From NCBI GenBank assembly GCA_007121995.1, contig SKJK01000178.1, forward strand, positions 1-5,160: a stretch of 5,160 nt of DNA, written 5' to 3'. This document shows positions 1-5,160 of the stretch, piece by piece. Below the pieces are notes generated by a model that worked only from the letters and a program-made list of their open reading frames with translations, made no database searches and was not told the DNA's origin. The stretch's first letter is position 1. The number at the start of each line of letters is the position of its first letter. Both the position numbers and the translations under genes were made by a program. The DNA comes from Desulfobulbaceae bacterium. Lineage in GTDB: Bacteria; Desulfobacterota; Desulfobulbia; Desulfobulbales; Desulfobulbaceae.

Positions 1-165
1 AAAAGGGATCTGCAGTTCGATGCAATCAACGCCATGGGTTGCCATCTGGCGAATAACAGCGCGATTCACCTCCAGGGAAGGATACCCCACCACCAGATGA
101 GTCATCAACAGGATAGGTTTCCCTGCAAGCCGTGTTCGTAAGTCTTGCTCCAGTTCTCTGGTCAC
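1..165 (-). CDS. trpA: Tryptophan synthase alpha subunit, N-terminal part (runs off left edge)
   Basis: TrpA cleaves indole-3-glycerol phosphate to indole and glyceraldehyde 3-phosphate and passes indole to TrpB through the cytoplasmic alpha2-beta2 complex. Only the first 55 codons are present. The reading starts at a GTG at 165-163, preceded by a strong AAGAGGTG ribosome-binding site. I chose this start because the protein then begins at the usual distance from the family's first strand. Visible landmarks are a THLVVGYPS stretch (residues 22-30), corresponding to the usual YxTAGDP strand and loop, and CIELQIPF (48-55), corresponding to the usual IELGIPF strand; E50 is placed like the catalytic Glu49 of the enteric enzyme. 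The second catalytic residue, an Asp near residue 60, lies outside the window. The gene follows trpB by 54 bases on the same strand, the usual trpBA order. The VVGYP and LQIPF variants differ from the enteric consensus. The identification is secure. Confidence 0.93.
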   Translation of the reverse strand, partial: MTRELEQDLRTRLAGKPILLMTHLVVGYPSLEVNRAVIRQMATHGVDCIELQIPF

Positions 166-182
166 TTTACACCTCTTCTCCC

Positions 183-216
183 AAAAAAAGCCCGGGCAAT
201 GGACATGGGCCATGTC
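183..216 (-). terminator. Inverted repeat plus T-tract between trpB and trpA (possible attenuator)
   Basis: Read on the minus strand, just after the trpB stop, there is a perfect inverted repeat, GACATGG-C-CCATGTC (216-202). It is followed by the GC-only palindrome GCCCGGGC (197-190) and then seven T (189-183). A competing stem could form between GCCC (210-207) and GGGC (193-190) directly in front of the T-run, which is the geometry of a weak intrinsic terminator. Both structures cannot form together. The trpA ribosome-binding site lies just after the T-run. Whether transcription actually stops here is inference; the long loop and 4-bp stem argue for a weak or partial site. Confidence 0.35.
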
Positions 217-219
217 ATT

Positions 220-1446
220 TCATCTGTACGCCTCTGCCCGCTTGACAATAAACTCTTTCCATGAGGGATCGTCAAAGGCATGAGCAATGGTAAAAATATC
301 CTTATCACCACGTCCGGACATATTGATAATGAGGGCCTGATCAGACGATAAGGCTGGTGCCTCTTTGATGGCCTGGACAAACGCATGCGCCGATTCCATG
401 GCCGGGATAAGTCCTTCGGTGCGCATAGCAAGGCTTAGGGCCGCCATGACTTCAGCATCGGTGGCTGATTCGAAACGAACCCTGCCCTGCTCGCCGAGAT
501 GAGCAAGCATGGGTGATACACCGACATAATCCAGCCCTGCGGCAATGGAATGCGTATCGAGCATCTGTCCCTCCGGATTTTGGAGAAACATGGTTTTATA
601 TCCTTGGGCCACGCCAGGGGAAGCACCACATCCCGGAACCATACGAGCGGCGTGCTGCCCGGTATCAATACCTAGTCCGCCGGCTTCGACGCCTATCAGT
701 TCCACCTTGGGTGCATCGAGAAATCCCTGAAAAATTCCCATGGCATTGGATCCGCCGCCGACACAAGCATAAACGCGATCCGGTAGGCGTCCGTGCTGTT
801 GGACAATCTGCTCCCTTGCTTCCTGACCGATAATCGACTGAAACCAAGCCACCATTTCTGGAAAAGGATGTGGCCCACAGATCGTACCGATCACATAGTG
901 GGTGTCATCCATGGAGGTCACCCAATCACGAAAAGCCTCATTCATGGCATCCTTGAGTGTCCGGGAACCATCGGTGACCGGAACGACCGTGGCACCGAGT
1001 TTCTCCATCCAGAACACATTGGGCCGCTGCCGGGCAACATCCTCTTCGCCCATGTAGATGGTACATTGAAAACCAAAACGAGCCGCCATGGTTGCCGTAG
1101 CCACGCCATGCTGCCCTGCCCCGGTTTCAGCGATCACCCGTTTTTTGCCCATACGTCGAACCAGGAGCCCCTGCCCCATGACATTGTTGACCTTATGAGC
1201 ACCAGTATGATTGAGATCCTCGCGCTTAATAAAAATTTTGGCGCCACCCAGGTGGTGAGTCAGATTTTCCGCAAAGGTCAGCGGCGTCGGCCGACAAGAA
1301 TAATTCCCCATGAACGCCACGTACTCCTTCCAGAAGGATGTATCGTTTCTGGCGGCTGCATAGGCTTTGTTGAGAGCCTCAAAAGTCGCCTGCAGAACTT
1401 CGGGAATAAAAGCTCCGCCCCATTGCCCATAATATCCCTTTTTCAT
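220..1446 (-). CDS. trpB: Tryptophan synthase beta subunit
   Basis: TrpB is the PLP enzyme that condenses indole with L-serine to give L-tryptophan, working in the cytoplasm in a complex with TrpA. The 408-residue product has nearly all the family landmarks: the PLP lysine in HTGAHKVNN (K85), AETGAGQHGVA with the catalytic Glu at 107, the phosphate-binding GGGSNA (230-235), D306 in the SIAAGLD segment, and MSGRGDKD near the end (S377). These positions match the canonical enteric enzyme within a few residues, so it is a normal-length TrpB1-type enzyme rather than the longer TrpB2. I chose the ATG at 1446 because AAGGA lies 7 bases upstream and MKKGYYG is a typical TrpB start. An in-frame TTG at 1470 would add 8 residues. 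The segments FMGNYSCRPTPL (residues 45-56) and DYVGVSPMLAHL (306-317) depart from the usual consensus. trpA follows 54 bases downstream. Confidence 0.97.
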   Translation of the reverse strand: MKKGYYGQWGGAFIPEVLQATFEALNKAYAAARNDTSFWKEYVAFMGNYSCRPTPLTFAENLTHHLGGAKIFIKREDLNHTGAHKVNNVMGQGLLVRRMGKKRVIAETGAGQHGVATATMAARFGFQCTIYMGEEDVARQRPNVFWMEKLGATVVPVTDGSRTLKDAMNEAFRDWVTSMDDTHYVIGTICGPHPFPEMVAWFQSIIGQEAREQIVQQHGRLPDRVYACVGGGSNAMGIFQGFLDAPKVELIGVEAGGLGIDTGQHAARMVPGCGASPGVAQGYKTMFLQNPEGQMLDTHSIAAGLDYVGVSPMLAHLGEQGRVRFESATDAEVMAALSLAMRTEGLIPAMESAHAFVQAIKEAPALSSDQALIINMSGRGDKDIFTIAHAFDDPSWKEFIVKRAEAYR

Positions 1447-1475
1447 TCTTTTATCCTTTGTTGAAACCAATGCAT
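1443..1475 (-). CDS. Possible 10-codon leader ORF overlapping the trpB start
   Basis: A short reading frame, MHWFQQRIKE, begins at an ATG at 1475-1473 and ends in a TGA (1445-1443) that overlaps the trpB ATG as ATGA, the classic arrangement for translational coupling. It contains one tryptophan codon. Against it, the nearest AAGGA abuts its ATG with no spacer, and the same AAGGA is better spaced for the alternative TTG start of trpB at 1470. There is no run of Trp codons and no obvious terminator hairpin, so it does not look like a classical attenuation leader. It may well be chance. Confidence 0.15.
   Translation of the reverse strand: MHWFQQRIKE
1454..1459 (-). promoter_or_regulatory. Ribosome-binding site deciding the trpB start
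   Basis: AAAGGA on the minus strand ends 7 bases before the ATG at 1446. This favours that ATG over the in-frame TTG at 1470, although the TTG also has an AAGGA about 5 bases upstream of it. Confidence 0.6.
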
Positions 1476-1563
1476 TCCTTGGTAAACGTTTCCACCCTGG
1501 ACTTGGAGACTTTTCCTTGCACCTGGTGAACAGTTACAGTGATCACAAGCCCATAAAATAACA
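1476..1563 (-). other. Short intergenic region upstream of trpB with two palindromes
   Basis: This is the gap between the stop of the 532-aa gene and the trpB translation start region. It holds two perfect 8-base palindromes: GTGATCAC (1539-1546) and AAACGTTT (1484-1491), the latter resembling the core of LacI/PurR-type operators and lying about 38 bases before the trpB ATG. No convincing -35/-10 pair and no strong terminator were found, so trpBA may be transcribed either from a weak local promoter or by readthrough from the gene upstream. Any operator role is speculation. Confidence 0.25.
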
Positions 1564-3162
1564 TCAAAGCAACTGCCGTCGGCAGGCGATGGCGAAATCT
1601 TCGGGGTAGTGACCAAGAATATACCGTCCCTGGGCCTCGCTGAAAGCCCCCATTGACCAAGGTAATTTGGGAAGAAAAGCACAGAGGAGCCGTTGTCCAT
1701 TATCCGTCCCTAATCGTTTAGAATATTCAATGGAAGTGACCAGAGTGGCTCCCAGCCCGGCCAAAACTTGCTGGGCCTTGAGGATTGCCGTATCAATTGA
1801 GCTGCGAACCGCTTCATTGGCCTCAAAAACATTACCCACCGGCCCGATATCATTATCGGCGATGACCATTAACTGTATTTCCCATTGCGAAACCTGGGCT
1901 TTAGGAACAAAAAGGAGGACGTTCCCATCTTGCCAGATGACCAGAGAAGATTCACCTGAGGCATTGTCGGTTCGCGTGTTATCGGCCAGCGCTCGCAAAT
2001 AATCCCCAAAAAAGTCAGACTGATACTCTTTTCGATACCGGTCGACCACTTCGGCTACCTGGTCACCACTACTATAAGCAGGAAATTGACGTTCGCCGCC
2101 ATCTGCATCGGCGACCCATTGCGGTACCACAGCATACTGCTGATGAATCATCTGATGCGAAGCATGCAGGCGATACCCTGTCCCGGAAAAATCATACCCA
2201 AAGTTCCACCCCCACAAAGTGGCCAATGAGGCATGCTGGGAATCCTTACTGGTACAAACAGCAGCAATTTGCTGCCGCAGGTTTTCCAGTTCATCTTTTG
2301 TCAGGGTACGTCTGCGCACAGACGGTTGCAATCCAAGTTGCTCAGCAACAGAGACATACATCCGCTGGTAATACAGATGACGTAATCCTTCCATGTCAAC
2401 AGGGCTCAATTCAGCAATCTGGTAACGGATGCACGTATGCGCAAAATTTGCAGCATAATGCCCATAAGGAATATATGAATTGCTTCGCAGGTATTCAAAA
2501 ATCTCGGTTGTGTTGGCGTGATAGTCACCTACTATTTCACTGCTGCCCTGCACCCCGGGGCGAAGCACCATAACCTCTTTATACACGTCCGGAAGGTACG
2601 GATTATTGGCTATAGTTTCAAACAGCTCCAAATCCTTGATAATTGGCCGCCTGCGACCGTTTCGTTGTTCATAACGCAACCCGACCGGTATACCGCGAGC
2701 AGCAAAAACCAATGAGCAGCAGGATTCCGCCAGCAAGGTCAATTCTTCAGGATCTGTCGATGTTGCCGCCAATTCATACCGCAGAGGCAGGGGCAACTGC
2801 AGGAGAATTTTCCGAGCCGAATCCGGGGCACAATGATCACCGAGCAGCTTGAGCAATGATAGTTGAGGGCGTGGGGCCAACGCAATCAAACCGGGATCGG
2901 AGGCCCGGTCATCCGCCCAACCGGAATTGATAAAAGTACAGCCACGAAAAGGCAAAGGATTACAAATTTCGTAGACAGGCCGTGCGTTATCGACGACAAC
3001 ATCACCCAAGGGGAAATTTCTTTGGTTGTCGACAACAACATCGTCTTCGTGAAGCCCCAGGGTACATAAATGATCTCTCCGGCGCAAATTGCTCACCTGG
3101 TACGTGGGAGTATGAACCCCCACTCGAAATCGGCCTTGCGGAGATATCGATGTCCAAAACAT
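1564..3162 (-). CDS. Conserved-looking protein of unknown function, possible distant HIT/GalT-like fold
   Basis: I do not recognise this 532-residue protein with confidence. It is predicted to be cytoplasmic: there is no signal peptide or membrane segment. The start at 3162 is supported by AAAGG (3173-3169) six bases upstream. The N-terminal part carries a short duplication, DVVVDN at residues 41-46 and 54-59, and an NPLPFRG segment (68-74). The middle has a Tyr/His-rich stretch (IPYGHYAANFAHTC, 231-244). Residues 316-347 are the most distinctive: an N320 and FSGTG element, then H333-x2-H336-Q337-x2-H340-Q. The order Asn-Gly, Ser-Gly, His-x-x-His-Gln recalls the active-site region of the HIT/galactose-1-phosphate uridylyltransferase superfamily, and FVPKAQVSQWEIQLM (418-432) sits where such proteins have a second half. 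This is a weak, by-eye resemblance. The C-terminus is rich in conserved-looking motifs (EYSKRLG, FLPKLPWSMGAFSEAQ, GHYPEDFA). It lies about 117 bases upstream of trpB on the same strand, so the two could be cotranscribed. Confidence 0.8.
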   Translation of the reverse strand: MFWTSISPQGRFRVGVHTPTYQVSNLRRRDHLCTLGLHEDDVVVDNQRNFPLGDVVVDNARPVYEICNPLPFRGCTFINSGWADDRASDPGLIALAPRPQLSLLKLLGDHCAPDSARKILLQLPLPLRYELAATSTDPEELTLLAESCCSLVFAARGIPVGLRYEQRNGRRRPIIKDLELFETIANNPYLPDVYKEVMVLRPGVQGSSEIVGDYHANTTEIFEYLRSNSYIPYGHYAANFAHTCIRYQIAELSPVDMEGLRHLYYQRMYVSVAEQLGLQPSVRRRTLTKDELENLRQQIAAVCTSKDSQHASLATLWGWNFGYDFSGTGYRLHASHQMIHQQYAVVPQWVADADGGERQFPAYSSGDQVAEVVDRYRKEYQSDFFGDYLRALADNTRTDNASGESSLVIWQDGNVLLFVPKAQVSQWEIQLMVIADNDIGPVGNVFEANEAVRSSIDTAILKAQQVLAGLGATLVTSIEYSKRLGTDNGQRLLCAFLPKLPWSMGAFSEAQGRYILGHYPEDFAIACRRQLL

Positions 3163-3219
3163 ACATTACCTTTGCGTAAATAAGAGTGAATCCTGTCCAC
3201 AACCAAATAAAAAAAAGAC

Positions 3220-3232
3220 GCTTATCATAAGC
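3220..3232. promoter_or_regulatory. 13-base palindrome, candidate operator
   Basis: GCTTAT-C-ATAAGC is a perfect inverted repeat with one central base. On the minus strand it contains TATGAT (3229-3224), a five-of-six match to a -10 box, located about 60 bases before the start of the 532-aa gene. No good -35 partner is visible at the right distance. A repressor site overlapping a -10 would fit, but no regulator is assigned. Confidence 0.3.
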
Positions 3233-3339
3233 TTGACCAAGGATATGATTCCCTTGTGTAGTCAGTTCTTTTCGCGCATAATATCAACACCGACTGCTTG
3301 ATATTGTCATTTTGCCCTCCGGAGATGATAAAAATAATT

Positions 3340-3345
3340 TATAAT
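3340..3345 (+). promoter_or_regulatory. Candidate -10 box (TATAAT) for the regulator gene
   Basis: A perfect TATAAT lies 96 bases before the ATG at 3442. The matching -35 is poor: TTGCCC at 3312-3317 is spaced 22 bases away, and TTGATA at 3298-3303 is too far. If used, the promoter may need an activator. The ATTCATG direct repeat lies downstream of it. Confidence 0.35.
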
Positions 3346-3441
3346 TAAGTCTATGCGGGATTCATGCTGAATTCATGTTCGGACAGGAAGACAGTCGCCA
3401 AAAAATAAACCAGGTAATATACATCCTTCTGGGAGTTTTTC

Positions 3442-4536
3442 ATGGATTTTCCCAAAATCTATTTTCGTGTCAGTGAAACAAGACATTGCCCCCTCTATCG
3501 CTTCGGTGATATTTTTCAGATTTCCGGCATAGCCATTTCCATGGACAACAGCGGTGAACATACCTTCATTAATACCACCGTCATACATTCACCAGTCAAT
3601 CGCGGTCAATGTAAGGTACTCAACGGGGACCTTACCAGAATCATCATCGAATACGAACGTGCCGATCAAATTCCTGATTGCATGATCTCATGCAGTGGTT
3701 GCACCGGATCTATCCGGGTCGAACATCACCGTGCCAGGCGCAATGATGGAGAAGCTCACGGAGCCAACAGTCAGATCAACAGCATCCAACACATCCTGCG
3801 TGAATTTTCTTTTTTCAACAACATTGATGATCATCATTTTAACAAAGTAATAAAATACTTTAAGCTACGAGATTATAACAAAAATGACATCATTCTGCGC
3901 AAAGGTGACCCTGGTGGATATTTCTACATCATCGTTTCTGGTCAGGTTGATATCCTCAATGATGCAGCTCTGCCCATCTCACGTTTGCAACGGGGGGAAG
4001 TATTTGGTGAAATGAGCCTGATTTGTGATGAAAATGTCGGCGCCACAGTCCAGGCACGTGGACCCTGCCAACTCCTTTATATTGATCATAAGCATTTCAA
4101 ATCACTTTTGGAAAAATATCCTACACTGCATATGTTTTTCACCAGGCTACTCGCCAGAAGATTGACCGATTCCAACAAAATCAGATCAGATGAATACGCT
4201 TCAGGGATGATAGGAAAACTCGAAGAAATCCCTCCAGAAGCCTTGCTGCAGACCTTGAATGTCAACAATAAAACAGGAATTTTAACAATAACCCAGTTAC
4301 CGAAAGGGACAGCACGTTTTTCTTTTCGCCATGGTTCCCTTATCAAGGCAAGCTATGGGGGAGTCAAGGGTGAATCAGCTTTTTATGAGATCTTGAGAGA
4401 AAAAGAAGGTCGGTTTAAATTCACCCCAGGATTGCCGCCCGAAGATTTTGATATTCCTGAAATCGGATATTTCATGAAATTATTGATGGAAGGCCTGCAA
4501 CGCATTGATGAACGTACCGTTCATCGTTCAAATTAA
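3442..4536 (+). CDS. Cyclic-nucleotide-binding-domain protein with Cys-containing N-terminal domain and C-terminal DUF4388
   Basis: This 364-residue protein has three parts. Residues 1-95 hold CPLYRFGD (16-23) and a cysteine cluster C80-x3-C84-x2-C87 in DCMISCSGCTG, which could bind metal or respond to redox. Residues 118-240 are a CRP/PKA-type cyclic-nucleotide-binding fold: FSFF, then LRKGDPGGYFYIIVSGQVDI and GEVFGEMSL, with a C-helix following. The phosphate-binding Arg expected in the cassette is Val (V199) in NVGATV, so classical cAMP or cGMP binding is doubtful. Residues 254-356 (MIGKLEEIPPEALLQTLN, FRHGSLIKASY, GRFKFTPG) match the DUF4388/PATAN-like domain found in signalling proteins. 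There is no helix-turn-helix, so it is probably a cytoplasmic sensor acting through protein contacts rather than a CRP-type DNA binder. The start has GGGAG (3431-3435) six bases upstream. It is transcribed alone, divergent from the unknown gene. Confidence 0.9.
   Translation: MDFPKIYFRVSETRHCPLYRFGDIFQISGIAISMDNSGEHTFINTTVIHSPVNRGQCKVLNGDLTRIIIEYERADQIPDCMISCSGCTGSIRVEHHRARRNDGEAHGANSQINSIQHILREFSFFNNIDDHHFNKVIKYFKLRDYNKNDIILRKGDPGGYFYIIVSGQVDILNDAALPISRLQRGEVFGEMSLICDENVGATVQARGPCQLLYIDHKHFKSLLEKYPTLHMFFTRLLARRLTDSNKIRSDEYASGMIGKLEEIPPEALLQTLNVNNKTGILTITQLPKGTARFSFRHGSLIKASYGGVKGESAFYEILREKEGRFKFTPGLPPEDFDIPEIGYFMKLLMEGLQRIDERTVHRSN
4507..4525 (+). repeat. Perfect inverted repeat in the last codons of the regulator gene
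   Basis: GATGAACG-TAC-CGTTCATC forms an 8-bp stem with a 3-base loop, ending 11 bases before the end of the stop codon. No T-run follows (GTTCAAATT), so it is not a standard intrinsic terminator. A smaller inverted repeat, GATGT-CAC-ACATC, lies at 4544-4556. Either could stabilise the 3' end of the transcript or assist termination. Confidence 0.4.
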
Positions 4537-4846
4537 CCAGATCGATGTCACACATCCTCTATTCGAACCAATAATTCGACGCCGCGCACGTGCCCAAGAA
4601 GACAGAGCAGGATGGTCACTTCGCATCACATTGTAACCGTTTCCACTTTTGTAAATCCACAAAGGCAGTACCCGGTACCGGCAGCTTTTCAAGGCGTATA
4701 AAATCGGCTTTTTTTTCTTGACAGGAGGGATGAGTGGTTGTTAATGAATGATCGTTCAGTTTGAAATATACTTGAAACTGCTTATTGTTTTGGCCGTGGA
4801 ATAGTTTTTTTCCAACCCCTATAACTCTCATTCAGGAACTGTAATT
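4537..4846 (+). other. Non-coding region upstream of sdhC
   Basis: I see no convincing gene in these 310 bases. A 71-codon minus-strand frame at 4616-4831 has no recognisable motif and covers the likely sdhC promoter, so I treat it as chance. The region contains the 10-base palindrome CCGGTACCGG (4672-4681), a T-run at 4709-4716 and two promoter-like sequences further right. There is no clear intrinsic terminator for the upstream gene. Confidence 0.5.
4718..4745 (+). promoter_or_regulatory. Candidate sigma-70 promoter for sdhC
   Basis: A perfect TTGACA (4718-4723) is followed after 16 bases by GTTAAT (4740-4745), a four-of-six -10. A second candidate lies just downstream: TTGAAA (4761-4766), 16 bases, TATTGT (4783-4788). 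Either would give a leader of roughly 50-100 bases before the ATG at 4847. Confidence 0.4.
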
Positions 4847-5160
4847 ATGTCGTGGTTCATCCAAACTTGTCGATCGTCCTTGGGCAAAAAGTACATCATG
4901 GCTCTCACCGGCTTATTGCTGGGCGGTTTTTTACTCGTCCATGCCATAGGCAACAGTACTATTTTCTGGGGGAGAGAAGCGTTTAATGCTTATGCGCATC
5001 ATCTTCACTCACTGGGAATATTTGTCCCAATTTTTGAGATCGGATTATATTCGATTTTCCTCATTCACATTGTCACCGGGGTTATCCTTTTCCTGGAAAA
5101 CCGCAAAGGAAGTGGCGGTAAATACGAGATGGAAACTTCTGCCGGGGGCAGCACCTGGGC
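4847..5160 (+). CDS. sdhC: Succinate dehydrogenase/fumarate reductase cytochrome b558 subunit, N-terminal part (runs off right edge)
   Basis: This is the membrane anchor of succinate:quinone oxidoreductase, which binds heme b and quinone and links the flavoprotein and iron-sulfur subunits to the membrane. The first 104 codons are present. The start ATG has AGGAA (4834-4838) eight bases upstream. The b558-family signature is clear: SSLGKKYIMALTGLLLGGF opens helix I, followed by LVHAIGN with His32 placed as a heme ligand. FWGREAFNAYAHHLHSLG (40-57) is the conserved loop, and a second membrane helix carries FLIHIVTG with His74 as the next likely ligand. The fused single-anchor type normally has five helices and about 200-230 residues, so roughly half is seen. 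It resembles the epsilonproteobacterial and deltaproteobacterial FrdC/SdhC type rather than the enteric SdhC/SdhD pair. sdhA and sdhB should follow outside the window. Whether the complex works as a dehydrogenase or a fumarate reductase cannot be told here. Confidence 0.93.
   Translation, partial: MSWFIQTCRSSLGKKYIMALTGLLLGGFLLVHAIGNSTIFWGREAFNAYAHHLHSLGIFVPIFEIGLYSIFLIHIVTGVILFLENRKGSGGKYEMETSAGGSTW

Larger units (their letters stand above)
3163..3441. other. Divergent intergenic region between the unknown gene and the regulator gene
   Basis: The 279 bases between two divergent starts must hold promoters for both genes. I see no gene or RNA here. Notable elements are a palindrome at 3220-3232, a perfect TATAAT at 3340-3345 on the plus strand, and a repeated ATTCATG at 3360-3366 and 3371-3377 spaced by 11 bases, about one helical turn. 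The region is clearly AT-rich compared with the trp genes. Confidence 0.6.

Noticed and set aside
793..1464. A 223-codon open frame on the plus strand opposite trpB
   Set aside because: It is fully antisense to a clear trpB gene, has no recognisable motif and arises from the codon bias of the opposite strand.
1443..1700. An 85-codon minus-strand frame spanning the end of the 532-aa gene and the trpB leader
   Set aside because: Most of it overlaps the 532-aa gene in another frame; only its last ten codons are listed, as a possible leader.
3298..3326. TTGATA as a -35 box for the regulator gene
   Set aside because: No -10-like hexamer lies 15-19 bases downstream; the TATAAT at 3340 is too far away.
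3373..3588. A 71-codon minus-strand frame across the start of the regulator gene
   Set aside because: It overlaps the ribosome-binding site and first codons of a well-supported gene on the other strand.
4668..4690. GTACCCGGTACC/CCGGTACCGG palindrome followed by CAGCTTTTC as a terminator
   Set aside because: The self-complementary core leaves no room for a loop and only four T follow, so it does not have terminator geometry.
4616..4831. A 71-codon minus-strand frame upstream of sdhC
   Set aside because: It has no recognisable domain and no good context, and it covers the promoter-like sequences that sdhC needs.

Overview
The window looks like chromosomal DNA from a Desulfobacterota-type (deltaproteobacterial) bacterium. 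This rests on three things: a b558-type succinate dehydrogenase/fumarate reductase membrane subunit, a cyclic-nucleotide-binding protein with a C-terminal DUF4388 (PATAN-like) domain, and a TrpA/TrpB pair with sequence features I associate with that group. No database search was possible, so the taxonomic call is an inference.

Layout. Positions 1-3162 are read leftward (minus strand): a conserved-looking but unrecognised 532-aa protein (3162 to 1564), then after a gap of about 117 bases trpB (1446 to 220), then trpA (165 to beyond the left edge). The trpB-trpA gap holds a perfect inverted repeat followed by a run of seven T. Positions 3442-5160 are read rightward: a three-part regulatory protein (Cys-containing N-terminal domain, cyclic-nucleotide-binding fold, DUF4388; 3442-4536), then a 310-base non-coding stretch with promoter-like sequences, then the start of sdhC (4847 to beyond the right edge). 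The two halves are separated by a divergent intergenic region (3163-3441) with a 13-base palindrome and a perfect TATAAT.

How the genes work together. TrpB and TrpA form tryptophan synthase, the last two steps of tryptophan biosynthesis. No other trp gene lies upstream of trpB here, so trpBA may be a separate unit or be read through from the unknown gene. The SdhC-like protein anchors the succinate:quinone oxidoreductase complex in the membrane; its flavoprotein and iron-sulfur genes would be expected beyond the right edge. The regulatory protein has no demonstrable functional link to its neighbours.

Nothing in the window amounts to a clear new biological system: there are no mobile elements, CRISPR arrays, RNA genes or defence genes that I can see. 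The items most worth a second look are the 532-aa protein, which carries a possible HIT/GalT-like histidine motif, the regulatory protein with its altered nucleotide pocket and N-terminal cysteines, and the hairpin plus T-tract between trpB and trpA.
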